A stretch of 30,091 nucleotides of DNA from HGM04593 sp045647885 (GCA_045647885.1 JAZRMX010000038.1:1-30091), one strand, 5' to 3'; positions 8,083 to 16,745 are shown, counted from the first letter of the stretch. Program-made: numbers and translations. Notes: a model not told the origin generated them from the letters alone.

Positions 8083-8946
8083 ATGAACACCATTTGGATT
8101 GTAATGCCCATACTCATTGTGCTTATGTTCCTGCTGGGAATAGAGCTCAAGCGCAACGCATTTAACGAGGTGGCACATAACCCCCGAGCCCTTTTTGCCG
8201 GGCTTGCCGGGCAAATTGTAATACTGCCGGCAATAGCCTTTGCCGTAGCGTGGGCTCTAGACCTGCCCCCAATCTACTTTATGGGAATTATGCTCATAGC
8301 TTGTTGCCCGGGCGGCAGTTCTTCAAACGTATTCTCAATGCTGGTAAAAGGTAACATTGCCCTTTCTATCACACTCACAGCACTAAGCAGCGTAATTACC
8401 CTTTTCACCCTGCCCGTAATAATGGAGTACACCGTGCAATTCGTGTCGCGCGAAACAGGGAGCACCATAGAGCTACCCATCGGCAAGCTGTTGATACAAA
8501 ACCTTGTATTGCTCTTCGTGCCTCTTGTCTTGGGTGCCCTCTTCCGCCGTTTTATGCCACAAGCAGCCATAGCCACAAGCAAGGTGCTGAACAAGTGTGC
8601 CTTCCCTGCGCTAATGACGCTTGCCGCACTCTTCTTCCTGCAATACCCACAGGAGATAATAGACAATTTCGCGACACAAGGCATTGCCTGCACAATGCTC
8701 ATACTTGCTGCAATGCTCTGTAGCTCACTACTCTCGCGTGCAAGCAGAGTAAACACCTCCACACGCCGCACAATAATAATAGAGGTGGGTATGCAGAACG
8801 CTGCGCAAGCCATAGCCATAGCCTCGTCGCCCTTCGTTTTCAACAATGGCGAGATGGCAATCCCGGCAATCATATACGCCTTGATGATGAATGTGATTCT
8901 GCTGATATACGTATATGTGATAAAAAAGAGAAGAATAACAGAATAA
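8083..8946 (+). CDS. Bile acid:sodium symporter family transporter
   Basis: A 287-residue inner-membrane protein with about nine or ten hydrophobic segments, the size of single-domain BASS (SBF) transporters. The family's core motif is visible: MLIACCPGGSSSNVFSMLVKGN (about 72-93), with the C-P-G-G-x-x-S-N that forms part of the sodium site, and a C-terminal 'EVGMQNAAQAIAIAS' segment matching the second crossover helix. Substrate unknown; relatives carry bile acids, pantoate-like acids, pyruvate or other organic anions. It begins a unit with ubiE/menG (12-base gap) and menA, but no direct link to quinone synthesis is established. Confidence 0.88.
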   Translation: MNTIWIVMPILIVLMFLLGIELKRNAFNEVAHNPRALFAGLAGQIVILPAIAFAVAWALDLPPIYFMGIMLIACCPGGSSSNVFSMLVKGNIALSITLTALSSVITLFTLPVIMEYTVQFVSRETGSTIELPIGKLLIQNLVLLFVPLVLGALFRRFMPQAAIATSKVLNKCAFPALMTLAALFFLQYPQEIIDNFATQGIACTMLILAAMLCSSLLSRASRVNTSTRRTIIIEVGMQNAAQAIAIASSPFVFNNGEMAIPAIIYALMMNVILLIYVYVIKKRRITE

Positions 8947-8958
8947 GCACAAAGCATA

Positions 8959-9654
8959 ATGGCAAAGAAAGAAAAAATAGAAAAGTTGTTCGACAAGATT
9001 GCACCCGACTACGACAAACTGAACCATATACTCTCGCTCAACATCGATAAAGGATGGCGCAGCAAGGCGGTACGCGAGATTATCGATAAAAATACACCGC
9101 TCAACATTCTCGACGTGGCTTGCGGAACCGGCGACTTCACCATAGAGATAGCAAAGAAGGCTGCTGCGGGAAGCAAAATGACTGGAATAGACCTCTCGGA
9201 GGGTATGATGAGCATTGGGCGCGAGAAACTTGCTGCAGCAGGGATAGAAGCCACGCTTGAGCAAGGCGACTGCGAGGCTCTGAAATATTCCGAGGGCACT
9301 TTTGACCGCATATCAGTGGGATTCGGCGTACGCAACTTCGAGAACCTCCCCACCGGGCTTAAAGAGATGCACCGCGTGCTGAAACCGGGTGGCAAACTTG
9401 TGATACTGGAGCTGTCGGTTCCATCCAACGCCTTTATACGCTGGTGCTACAAGCTATACTTCTTGAAGATTCTTCCTGTAATAGGCGGGCTTATTTCGGG
9501 CGAGAGAGGAGCATACGAATACCTGCCGGCATCGGTACTGCACTTCCCAGCCCCCGATAAGTTCCAGGCTATGCTGCGCGAAGCGGGTTTTGCCGATGTT
9601 AAGCACAAAGCCCTCACTCTCGGCATCTGCCGTATGTATATCTGCAAAAAATAA
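8959..9654 (+). CDS. ubiE: Demethylmenaquinone (ubiquinone/menaquinone) C-methyltransferase
   Basis: A 231-residue SAM-dependent methyltransferase that makes the last step of menaquinone synthesis, methylating demethylmenaquinone. The N-terminus has FDKIAPDYDKLNHILSLNID.GWR, the UbiE/COQ5 signature. The SAM-binding loop LDVACGTGDF lies at 51-60, and GFGVRNFENLPTGLKEMHRVLKPGG at about 121-145. The menA gene starts 9 bases after the stop, which confirms the pathway; menG is the equivalent name. Confidence 0.96.
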   Translation: MAKKEKIEKLFDKIAPDYDKLNHILSLNIDKGWRSKAVREIIDKNTPLNILDVACGTGDFTIEIAKKAAAGSKMTGIDLSEGMMSIGREKLAAAGIEATLEQGDCEALKYSEGTFDRISVGFGVRNFENLPTGLKEMHRVLKPGGKLVILELSVPSNAFIRWCYKLYFLKILPVIGGLISGERGAYEYLPASVLHFPAPDKFQAMLREAGFADVKHKALTLGICRMYICKK

Positions 9655-9663
9655 TCGTACACT

Positions 9664-10542
9664 ATGCTTAAGAAGTGGATTGAGGCGATGCGTCTGCGCA
9701 CATTGCCCGTGAGCATTGCCGGAGTTATTGCCGGCACAGGATGTGCCGTGTGGCACGGAGGATTCAAGGCTGCGCCGGCTGCACTATGCCTGCTTTTTGC
9801 AGTGCTTGCACAGATAGCTTCAAATTTCGGCAACGAATATTACGACTACGCAAACGGGATAGACAAAAAAGGGCGTGAAGGTTTCCGCCGAGGAGTAACC
9901 GAGGGGGACATCACCCCTTCAGCAATGAAACGCGCCACCTTCGGCGTGCTTGCCGCCGCAGCCATAACCGGTTGCGCCCTGCTCTTTTTTGGCGGTTGGT
10001 GGTTGCTGCTTGCCGGTGTGGCAATACTGCTCTTTGCCCTTGCCTACAGCGCCGGCCCATACCCCTTGTCGCACCACGGGCTTGGCGACATTGCCGTAAT
10101 AATATTCTTTGGTATTGTGCCCGTAAACCTCACCTGCTACCTGCAATGCGAGGGATGGAACGGTATTGCCACCTCACTGCCCGCCTCATTGGCTGTGGGA
10201 CTGCTTGCCGCCAACGTGCTTATAGCAAACAACTACCGCGATGCCGACGACGACGAGAAGGTAAACAAGCGCACCACGGTTGTAATTTTCGGTCGCAAGG
10301 TTATGAGCCTTGCATACCTTGTATCGGGCATAGCGGCCGTTGCTGTGACAATTCCAGTGTGGCTCTGTTTCCCACTTTATTTTTTGGCAGCACCCTTCTG
10401 CTGCCTGGGGTTGCACATAAAGCTATGGCATAAACTAAAAGCAAGCCGAGGAAGCACCATAAACCCCTTGCTTGGCAAGACAGCCCATAACCTGTTACTC
10501 TTTTCGCTACTCCTTACAGCAGCATTCATAATATTCCGTTGA
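9664..10542 (+). CDS. menA: 1,4-dihydroxy-2-naphthoate polyprenyltransferase
   Basis: A 292-residue inner-membrane UbiA-superfamily enzyme that attaches the isoprenoid tail to 1,4-dihydroxy-2-naphthoate, the step before ubiE/menG. Both aspartate-rich motifs are present: NEYYDYANGID (residues 57-67) and NNYRDADDDEKVNKRT (from about 189), which bind Mg-diphosphate. About eight hydrophobic helices are seen. It ends 37 bases from the convergent Fur-family gene, with only a weak bulged inverted repeat between them. Confidence 0.95.
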   Translation: MLKKWIEAMRLRTLPVSIAGVIAGTGCAVWHGGFKAAPAALCLLFAVLAQIASNFGNEYYDYANGIDKKGREGFRRGVTEGDITPSAMKRATFGVLAAAAITGCALLFFGGWWLLLAGVAILLFALAYSAGPYPLSHHGLGDIAVIIFFGIVPVNLTCYLQCEGWNGIATSLPASLAVGLLAANVLIANNYRDADDDEKVNKRTTVVIFGRKVMSLAYLVSGIAAVAVTIPVWLCFPLYFLAAPFCCLGLHIKLWHKLKASRGSTINPLLGKTAHNLLLFSLLLTAAFIIFR

Positions 10543-10579
10543 TTTTATCCCTGCCCGATTGAAGAAAATAGATGAATAA

Positions 10580-10993
10580 TCAAGCCTTCTTGCAATCCTC
10601 GCAAACCCCTGTGATTATATAGTTGATGTTTTCCACCTCAAAACCTTCGGGTGCTACTACGGCAGGAACATTTTGAGCCGTAACACAGAAACTGCGGCCG
10701 CACATACGACAGGTCGCGTGGTAGTGATTCCCGTGAGCCTGTTCGCCGTGGGCATCGGCGTGGCAAAAACAATACTTTCTCTTGCCACTGCCATCCTCGA
10801 AACTGTTGAGAAGGTTGTGTTCCTCAAAGAGTGTCAAAGCACGAAAGACCGTGCTGCGGTCTATAGTGGAGAGGTAATTATAAAGTTCTTCAAGCGAAAA
10901 AGGCGCACCATAAGACTCCACACCCTTGAGGATAAGCAGCCTTACAGCCGTTGTTCTAATGCCGTGCTCTTGCAAAACCTTTTCAAAATCCAT
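10580..10993 (-). CDS. Fur-family metal-responsive regulator
   Basis: A 137-residue cytosolic regulator; I start it at ATG 10993, because the reading frame upstream of it does not match the family. N-terminal winged helix (about 5-75): HGIRTTAVRLLILKGV, then IDRSTVFRALTLFEEHNLL, which is the DNA-recognition helix pattern of Fur proteins. The C-terminal dimer domain has H-rich HGNHYHATCRMCG and ends with CEDC, giving the structural zinc pairs C95/C98 and C131/C134. Which metal it senses (iron, zinc, peroxide) cannot be told, though Zur-like is reasonable because it diverges from a metal efflux permease (127-base gap). Confidence 0.88.
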   Translation of the reverse strand: MDFEKVLQEHGIRTTAVRLLILKGVESYGAPFSLEELYNYLSTIDRSTVFRALTLFEEHNLLNSFEDGSGKRKYCFCHADAHGEQAHGNHYHATCRMCGRSFCVTAQNVPAVVAPEGFEVENINYIITGVCEDCKKA

Positions 10994-11015
10994 ACCAAAA
11001 CCGTTTATCTTTTTG

Positions 11016-11045
11016 CAAAAATAATTTTTTAATATCACTTCCAAT
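11016..11045 (-). promoter_or_regulatory. Candidate promoter of the Fur-family gene
   Basis: On the minus strand TATTTTTG (plus positions 11016-11023) is an exact -7 match, and ATTG (about 11042-11045) lies 18 bases further upstream. The start codon is 23 bases downstream. Confidence 0.55.
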
Positions 11046-11057
11046 GAAATGTTTGAC

Positions 11058-11081
11058 AAAAATGCAACCGGTTTGTTATTT
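11058..11081. promoter_or_regulatory. Imperfect palindrome in the Fur/permease divergent region
   Basis: The 8-bp palindrome AACCGGTT (11066-11073) is flanked by imperfect symmetric A and T runs, giving an interrupted palindrome over 11058-11081. It lies between the two divergent starts and across the expected -33 region of the permease promoter. It is a reasonable operator candidate for the adjacent Fur-family protein, but does not match the classical Fur or Zur box closely. Confidence 0.35.
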
Positions 11082-11089
11082 TTTAGTAC

Positions 11090-11097
11090 TACTTTTG
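11090..11097 (+). promoter_or_regulatory. Candidate -7 element of the metal efflux permease
   Basis: TACTTTTG, exact match to TAnnTTTG, 22 bases before the ATG at 11120. The nearest TTTG (11072-11075) is 14 bases upstream, shorter than normal, which could mean that the promoter needs help or is weak. Confidence 0.55.
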
Positions 11098-11119
11098 CCC
11101 TAAACAATCACCTACGACG

Positions 11120-12367
11120 ATGAATGAAATTATTGAACTAATAAACCAAATGTCGCCCTACGTTCTCCTGGGCTTCCTTTTGGCAGGAATTATGCACGCA
11201 TTCCTGCCCCACAACCTATACCGCAAATACCTTGGAGGCGGCAAACTGCGCTCGGTGATAAACGCCACAATATTGGGCATTCCCCTGCCACTCTGTTCGT
11301 GCGGGGTAATACCCACCGCAATGTCATTGCACAAAGAAGGGGCATCGCGCGCCGCAACCATTTCTTTCCTCATAGCCACCCCGCAGACAGGTATAGACTC
11401 CATTATTGCCACCTACTCGTTAATGGGCTTTCCCTTTGCCCTGCTGCGCCCCATTGCAGCCATTGCCACAGCACTCACTGGTGGCATTCTCGCTGCAAAA
11501 TTATCCGACAAAAAGGAGGAAAACAGCACAAACGACAACCCCACAGAAGCCACAGAAACAAGCAAAGGTTTTTGGGCAAAAATAGCCAATGCATTCAAGT
11601 ACGCCTTCGTGGATATGATGCAGGACATTGGCAAGTGGCTTATTATGGGACTTATAATTGCAGGGCTCATAACAATCCTTGTACCCACATCATTTTTTGA
11701 AGTTTTTGCCCAAAATTCCCTTTTGAGTATGTTATTCGTGCTATTGCTTGCAATACCAATGTACCTGTGTGCAACAGGCTCCATACCCATAGCCGTGGCA
11801 CTTATGCTAAAAGGACTCTCACCAGGCACCGCACTTGTGCTGCTTATGGCAGGGCCGGCTGTGAACACAGCATCAATGCTGGTCATAGGCAAAGTGTTGG
11901 GGAAACGCAGCCTCATCATATACCTTTTGTCCATTGTGGCAGGAGCTATAGTTTTTGGCCTTTTAATCGACTACTTTATGCCACGCGAGTGGTTTACCGG
12001 ACCTTTGTCGCAGATACACGCACATTGCCACGGAGAGAGTTCATACTTTAGTACAGGCTGCTCCATACTGCTTGCCATATTACTTATAAACGCCTTTGTA
12101 CAGCGCTACAGACACAAGGCGCATTGCGACTGCGATAGTTGCTCTTGCACCAAAGAGAAGAGAACTATTATTTTTGTGGTGGAGGGAATGGCGTGCAACC
12201 ACTGCAAGGCAAGCGTGGAGAAAGCCCTTGCCACAATAGAGGGCGTGGAAGGCGTAACTGTGAACCTTGCCGACGGGAAAGCGGTTGTAGAAGGAACATT
12301 CGACAAGAAAAATGCCATAAAAGCCGTGGAGGCTATAGGCTTTGCCATTACCGAAGAAAAAATATAG
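11120..12367 (+). CDS. SO_0444-type Cu/Zn efflux permease with C-terminal HMA domain
   Basis: A 415-residue inner-membrane protein of the DUF318/ArsP-like permease group. Eight to ten hydrophobic segments are seen. PLPLCSCGVIP with C59 and C61 near the N-terminus is the family hallmark. A His/Cys-rich linker (HAHCHGESS near 295 and HCDCDSCSC near 333) leads to a heavy-metal-associated domain (about 349-412), with GMACNHCKAS placing metal-binding cysteines at 359 and 362. Members export soft or transition metals such as copper or zinc. Divergence from a Fur-family regulator supports metal control. Substrate metal is not established here. Confidence 0.88.
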   Translation: MNEIIELINQMSPYVLLGFLLAGIMHAFLPHNLYRKYLGGGKLRSVINATILGIPLPLCSCGVIPTAMSLHKEGASRAATISFLIATPQTGIDSIIATYSLMGFPFALLRPIAAIATALTGGILAAKLSDKKEENSTNDNPTEATETSKGFWAKIANAFKYAFVDMMQDIGKWLIMGLIIAGLITILVPTSFFEVFAQNSLLSMLFVLLLAIPMYLCATGSIPIAVALMLKGLSPGTALVLLMAGPAVNTASMLVIGKVLGKRSLIIYLLSIVAGAIVFGLLIDYFMPREWFTGPLSQIHAHCHGESSYFSTGCSILLAILLINAFVQRYRHKAHCDCDSCSCTKEKRTIIFVVEGMACNHCKASVEKALATIEGVEGVTVNLADGKAVVEGTFDKKNAIKAVEAIGFAITEEKI

Positions 12368-12410
12368 CGATATTATTTCCTTTAAAAAGAGGTTGAATGT
12401 AAAAATTGTG

Positions 12411-12418
12411 TAAATTCG
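12411..12418 (+). promoter_or_regulatory. Candidate -7 element of the AspT/YidE-type gene
   Basis: TAAATTCG, one change from TAnnTTTG, 28 bases before the ATG at 12447. TTG at 12393-12395 is 15 bases upstream, so the -33 match is weak. Confidence 0.35.
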
Positions 12419-12446
12419 CAAAAACAATCAAGCAACCACAAGTGTT

Positions 12447-14108
12447 ATGAATATAATACATTCACTCTTTTTGGAGCACTCAGCATTACAGGCCATAATC
12501 ATACTGTCTTTGATTTCGGCAGCGGGTATCACACTCGGCAAAATAAAGCTGTTCGGTATATCGCTTGGAGTCACTTTTGTTTTCTTCATTGGAATTCTTA
12601 CCGGCCATTTCGGCTTGAGCATAGATGCCAATATGCTGCACTATGCCGAGTCTTTCGGACTTGTCATTTTTGTGTATGCCCTCGGCTTGCAGGTGGGACC
12701 GGGATTCTTCAGTTCACTGCGCACAGCTGGAACAAGATTACTGTTGCCTGCCATAGGAGTGGTGCTTACAGGCACCTTCGTAGCCTTTGCGGCAAGCTAT
12801 ATATGCGGAATTTCCATCGCCGACATTTCGGGAATACTTTGCGGAGCCACAACCAACACCCCGGCACTCGCTGCAGCTCAACAGACTCTTGAGCAGATGA
12901 ATATAGACTCCAATGGTGCAGCCTTGAGCTGCGCCCTTGCCTACCCTCTCGGCGTGGTGGGTGTAATACTCTCCATTGTATTTATGCGCAAGTTCTTTGT
13001 AAGAAAGAGCGACCTTTCCGGCCCCGACAAAGAGCACAAGAAGAATGTGTTTGTGGCAAGCTACCGCGTAACCAACCCTGCTGTCTTTGGCAAGAAAGTG
13101 TGCGAAATAGCAAACAACAAACAGCAGCACTTCGTAATATCGCGTCTGTGGCGAGGCGGAAAAGTACAGATACCCACCGGCGACAAGCAAATTGAGGAGA
13201 ACGACATTCTGCTCATAATTACCAAACCCGAGGAGACCGAGGCGTTGCGCATAATTTTCGGCGAGCAGGAGAACATAGACTGGAATACCGAAAATATAGA
13301 CTGGAACAAGATTGACAGCCAGCTTGTGGCACAGAACATTCTTATCACACGCCCACAGATAAACGGCAAGAAGCTCTCCTCACTGCGTTTGAGAAATAAC
13401 TACGGAATAAACATAAGCCGCGTACACCGTTCGGGCGTGGAACTGCTGGCAACCCCCGACCTTATTCTGCAAATGGGCGACAGACTCACCGTGGTGGGAG
13501 AGGCTGCAAACATACAGAATGTAGAAAAGATTCTTGGAAATGCGGTAAAGAACCTTGACGAGCCCAACCTCGTTGCGGTATTCATTGGCATTATCCTGGG
13601 ACTTGTGCTTGGCAGCATACCCTTTGCTGTGCCTGGAATATCGTTGCCTGTGAAACTGGGACTTGCCGGCGGCCCCATACTTATGGGAATACTGGTGGGA
13701 ACATTCGGCCCACGACTGCATATGGTAACCTACACCACGCAGAGCGCAAATATGATGCTGCGCGCGTTAGGTCTTAACCTGTACCTTGCCTGCTTGGGAC
13801 TTGATGCCGGCGCTCACTTCTTTGAGACAATAATACGCCCCGAGGGCGCTCTGTGGCTCGGCCTCGGATTCTTGATAACAACGCTGCCGGTGATAGTTGT
13901 GGGCGTATTCGCTTTACGCATACAGAAACTCGACTTCGGCTCCACCACCGGCGTGCTATGCGGCGCTATGGCAAACCCTATGGCACTCAATTATGCCAAC
14001 GATACAATAGAGGGCAACAACCCCTCGGTTGCATATGCCACGGTTTACCCAGTATGCATATTCTTGAGAATAATCATTATACAGATAGCCATAACACTGC
14101 TATTATAA
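12447..14108 (+). CDS. AspT/YidE-family transporter with two RCK_C domains
   Basis: A 553-residue inner-membrane protein of the aspartate:alanine exchanger family. Two hydrophobic halves (about 1-185 and 375-553) flank two tandem TrkA_C/RCK_C regulatory domains, about 207-272 (FGKKVCEI...GDKQIEENDILLIITKP) and about 285-370 (INGKKLSSLRLRNNYGINISRVHRSG...LQMGDRLTVVGE). The family repeats 'GATTNTPALAAA' and 'GAMANPMALNYA' occur in the two halves. The transported substrate is unknown. Its stop codon lies inside the left arm of the long hairpin 14104-14156, facing the convergent glycosyltransferase operon. Confidence 0.9.
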   Translation: MNIIHSLFLEHSALQAIIILSLISAAGITLGKIKLFGISLGVTFVFFIGILTGHFGLSIDANMLHYAESFGLVIFVYALGLQVGPGFFSSLRTAGTRLLLPAIGVVLTGTFVAFAASYICGISIADISGILCGATTNTPALAAAQQTLEQMNIDSNGAALSCALAYPLGVVGVILSIVFMRKFFVRKSDLSGPDKEHKKNVFVASYRVTNPAVFGKKVCEIANNKQQHFVISRLWRGGKVQIPTGDKQIEENDILLIITKPEETEALRIIFGEQENIDWNTENIDWNKIDSQLVAQNILITRPQINGKKLSSLRLRNNYGINISRVHRSGVELLATPDLILQMGDRLTVVGEAANIQNVEKILGNAVKNLDEPNLVAVFIGIILGLVLGSIPFAVPGISLPVKLGLAGGPILMGILVGTFGPRLHMVTYTTQSANMMLRALGLNLYLACLGLDAGAHFFETIIRPEGALWLGLGFLITTLPVIVVGVFALRIQKLDFGSTTGVLCGAMANPMALNYANDTIEGNNPSVAYATVYPVCIFLRIIIIQIAITLLL

Positions 14109-14156
14109 TATAAGGAGAGGGAGAAAGCGTTGCTTTCTCCCTCTCCTTATATTATA
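14104..14156. terminator. Very long perfect hairpin, bidirectional terminator
   Basis: A 25-bp stem without mismatch (14104-14128 with 14132-14156) around a 3-base loop GTT. The left arm is almost all purine in its centre. It contains the stop codon of the plus-strand transporter, and the minus-strand GT4 gene ends at the next base (14157). AT-rich ends give U-rich 3' ends on both strands (TTATATTAT in each direction). Confidence 0.85.
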
Positions 14157-15236
14157 TCATTTGCCTAAAGCACGTTGGTAACACTCCTTGGTGCCGGTAA
14201 CCATTTTTTCTATTGAAAACTGCGACAGCCTTTCGCGACCCAATGCACGCAGTTTGTTGCAGTAATCGGAATCGTCGAGCAGTTTTGTCAGTTTCGCCAG
14301 AAGAGCATCGGCATTTCCCGGCTCATAATACTCCACTGCATTGCCGCCAATTTCGGGGAAACAGCTGGCATTGGCAAGAATTGTGGGACATTCTGCCTGG
14401 AATGCCTCCAGAATGGGTATTCCAAAGCCCTCGTAATAAGAGGGGAAGACAAAGCAACAGGCGTTCTGATAGAGCCACAAGAGGGTGCTCTCATTAACGA
14501 ACAGAGTATGGGTAATTTGGTCTACACCATATTTTTTAAGGAACTCTGCCTCTGATGGTGAGAATGATTCACCTGTACAAACAATCTGAAGACCGTACCG
14601 CTTTACAACCTGCGATGCGGCAATTATAAACTCTTCGAAATTCTTATATTTGTCTTTTCTGTTACCTACAAACAGAATATAGTCGCCCGAGAAAGGAAGA
14701 ACTGCCGGGGTGGACACAAGCGAAGGCGACCACATAGGGCCGTGATACACAACATCAATCTTTCTTTCATCTACCCCCCAAACATCCATAATGTCGCGTT
14801 TGGTATTTTCCGAGATTGCAATTACCCTGTCGGCTGCTGCCACTATTTTCGCCTTTTCGGCACACACAAAATCCAACTCTTTACAACGCTCTATGCCCAA
14901 AGAACACTTTTCCTGTATGAGGTCGTGAACGGTAACCACCAACGGAGTATTTGGGCGTTTATACCTCAATACGTGTGTGAAATAGTACGTGGGGTGAAAA
15001 ACATCGTACTTCGAATAACGCATAAGCATTCTCGAATAGGTCTTGTTCTTTTTGCGTAAAAAGCCAACAAAGCTCAATGGGTGGCGGCTACGCATATACA
15101 CGTTGTTGGTAGACAAGAGCCCCGTGGACACCTGCACACCCAATTTGGGCAATTCCGAAGCAAGTATGGAGAAATATCGTGATATTCCACCTATACGTTG
15201 CCCGTCAAACACTTGAGAGTCGAAAAGAACTTTCAT
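14157..15236 (-). CDS. Glycosyltransferase family 4
   Basis: A 359-residue cytosolic GT-B glycosyltransferase. The N-terminal half starts MKVLFDSQVFDGQRIGGISR, with the glycine-rich acceptor loop. The C-terminal nucleotide-sugar half has FVGNRKDKYKNFEEFI (about 189-204) and the E-x7-E-type motif FPSYYEGFGIPILEAF (264-279). Likely retaining mannosyl- or similar transferase for a surface polysaccharide or lipopolysaccharide; sugar unknown. It is the last of three genes: its ATG overlaps the stop of the preceding GT2 gene (ATGA), so translation is coupled. Confidence 0.9.
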   Translation of the reverse strand: MKVLFDSQVFDGQRIGGISRYFSILASELPKLGVQVSTGLLSTNNVYMRSRHPLSFVGFLRKKNKTYSRMLMRYSKYDVFHPTYYFTHVLRYKRPNTPLVVTVHDLIQEKCSLGIERCKELDFVCAEKAKIVAAADRVIAISENTKRDIMDVWGVDERKIDVVYHGPMWSPSLVSTPAVLPFSGDYILFVGNRKDKYKNFEEFIIAASQVVKRYGLQIVCTGESFSPSEAEFLKKYGVDQITHTLFVNESTLLWLYQNACCFVFPSYYEGFGIPILEAFQAECPTILANASCFPEIGGNAVEYYEPGNADALLAKLTKLLDDSDYCNKLRALGRERLSQFSIEKMVTGTKECYQRALGK

Positions 15237-15946
15237 TTCTTTCTAAATTTATCTTTTATGTGTCGCACCAGAAAGCGGACAAACACCCAAAGCCCGAAAT
15301 TATCGTAAACAATCTTCAACCTGTCCTTCTCAAATGCTTCGTCGCGCGTTACTGCCGAAAAACCGGCCTCCATATAGCGCGCCACACACAAGTTCTCGTA
15401 CTGGAATTTTATATCCTTGTCGTGCCAGCACTGTATGGTTATATAGTGGTCGGCAGCAACCCTGTATTTCAGGTTATATTTATACTTCTCCATTGCCATA
15501 CGCGGGTAGAAGACCGCCTGATGCAGAATGGGGTATTTGGCAAGCATATAGGAGTTGAACTCACCGTTCAGCACCTGCTCCTTGTGGAATACATTGCCGT
15601 AATAGACTGTAGAGGGATCCTTCAGGCGCAGGCACATTTCAGAGAACTCGGGATAGAGAAAGTCGTCGCAACCGAGAAAATACACCCAATCGCCGGTAGA
15701 GAGAGCAATACCCTTGTTCATTGCATCGTAAATACCCTTGTCGGGCTCGCTTATGTATCGCGCAATGTCCTTGCTGCGACGCTCAAGGATTTCCAGAGTG
15801 CCGTCGGTGGAGCCCCCGTCAACAATTATATATTCTATATTGGGGTACACCTGAGCCGCAACACTCTCTATTGCACGCTCAATATATTCAACACCATTAT
15901 ACACTACGGTTATAACAGTAACCTTAACGCCAGATTTTTCTATCAT
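15233..15946 (-). CDS. Glycosyltransferase family 2
   Basis: A 237-residue cytosolic GT-A enzyme. VTVITVVYNGVEYIERAIESV opens the fold, IEYIIVDGGSTDGTLEIL gives the nucleotide-binding stretch, and FLGCDDFLYPEF carries the metal-binding acidic pair in place of DxD. No membrane segment. It overlaps the upstream GT2 gene by 23 bases and the downstream GT4 gene by 4, so all three are one operon. Probably adds a sugar to an outer-surface glycan; the donor is not predictable. Confidence 0.9.
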   Translation of the reverse strand: MIEKSGVKVTVITVVYNGVEYIERAIESVAAQVYPNIEYIIVDGGSTDGTLEILERRSKDIARYISEPDKGIYDAMNKGIALSTGDWVYFLGCDDFLYPEFSEMCLRLKDPSTVYYGNVFHKEQVLNGEFNSYMLAKYPILHQAVFYPRMAMEKYKYNLKYRVAADHYITIQCWHDKDIKFQYENLCVARYMEAGFSAVTRDEAFEKDRLKIVYDNFGLWVFVRFLVRHIKDKFRKK

Positions 15947-16745
15947 CGTTCTTAATGTTTAACAGTTGGTCATAGCCATCGGCACAACGTTTAACCTTGT
16001 CCATTATCACCTGCTCGTACACCTGCAGGTTACCCTGCTCGTTGTGTCGCGAATTGAATGTGTGGTGCAAATGGAATGCAATGGCCAATGATTTTACTAT
16101 GCGCAATGCAGTCCCGTTGTTATAGAGGCGGGCCGCAAGTTCAATATCTTCGTGCCCCCAACCGGAAAGTTCGTTATTGTAACCGTTCACTGCTATGAAA
16201 TCCTCCTTCCAGAATGCGGTATTACAGCCTTTCACGTGGCGCACATCGCTCGACTGGCGGCACAGGAAAAGGGAAAGGAACCTTGAGCGGAAGGCATTGA
16301 AACCATTCATAACGTGTTTCGATAGCAAGGGTACATCGCACACACCTTTCTTGAGCACGCTGTTTGTTATTTCGGGCAGCAGACAGGCACGGCTACCACG
16401 CACAAAGGTATGCGGGCGCATCTGGTCCATATGGTCGGCAATAAAATTCCTGTCAATCACTATATCGCCATCTATCTGCACTATATAGTCGCCCGAAGCT
16501 GCAGCAATGGCTGTATTGAGGATACGTGTCTTGCGGAAACCGTTATCCTCCTGCCAGCAATGAATTACCGGCACCGGACAACGCTTGCGGAAATCGTCGA
16601 TAAGAGCTTTTGTTTCCTCCCTGCTGCCATCGTCGGCAATCACAACCTCGCAAGGCAACACCGTCTGCTTGAGAACAGAGTTCAAGGAGACACTCAACGC
16701 CTCGGGCCAGTTGTAAGTTGAAACTAATAATGTTATTTTAGGCAT
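15924..16745 (-). CDS. Glycosyltransferase family 2 with galactosyltransferase-like C-terminus
   Basis: A 273-residue GT-A enzyme. I start it at ATG 16745; a GTG two codons upstream opens the longer frame. N-terminus MPKITLLVSTYNWPEALSVSL; nucleotide-binding EVVIADDGS; QIDGDIVIDRNF carries the DxD; the C-terminal GWGHEDIELAARLYNNG is the glyco_transf_7C-type motif with the catalytic Asp/Glu region. First gene of the three-gene operon, with a near-ideal promoter at 16777-16808. Role in surface glycan synthesis is inferred. Confidence 0.9.
   Translation of the reverse strand: MPKITLLVSTYNWPEALSVSLNSVLKQTVLPCEVVIADDGSREETKALIDDFRKRCPVPVIHCWQEDNGFRKTRILNTAIAAASGDYIVQIDGDIVIDRNFIADHMDQMRPHTFVRGSRACLLPEITNSVLKKGVCDVPLLSKHVMNGFNAFRSRFLSLFLCRQSSDVRHVKGCNTAFWKEDFIAVNGYNNELSGWGHEDIELAARLYNNGTALRIVKSLAIAFHLHHTFNSRHNEQGNLQVYEQVIMDKVKRCADGYDQLLNIKNDDRKIWR

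Noticed and set aside
10559..10596. Inverted repeat ATTGAAGAA / TTCTTGCAAT between menA and the Fur-family gene
   Set aside because: Only 9 pairs with a bulged base and a 19-base loop, no T-run, and one arm lies inside the Fur-family gene. Too weak to call a terminator.
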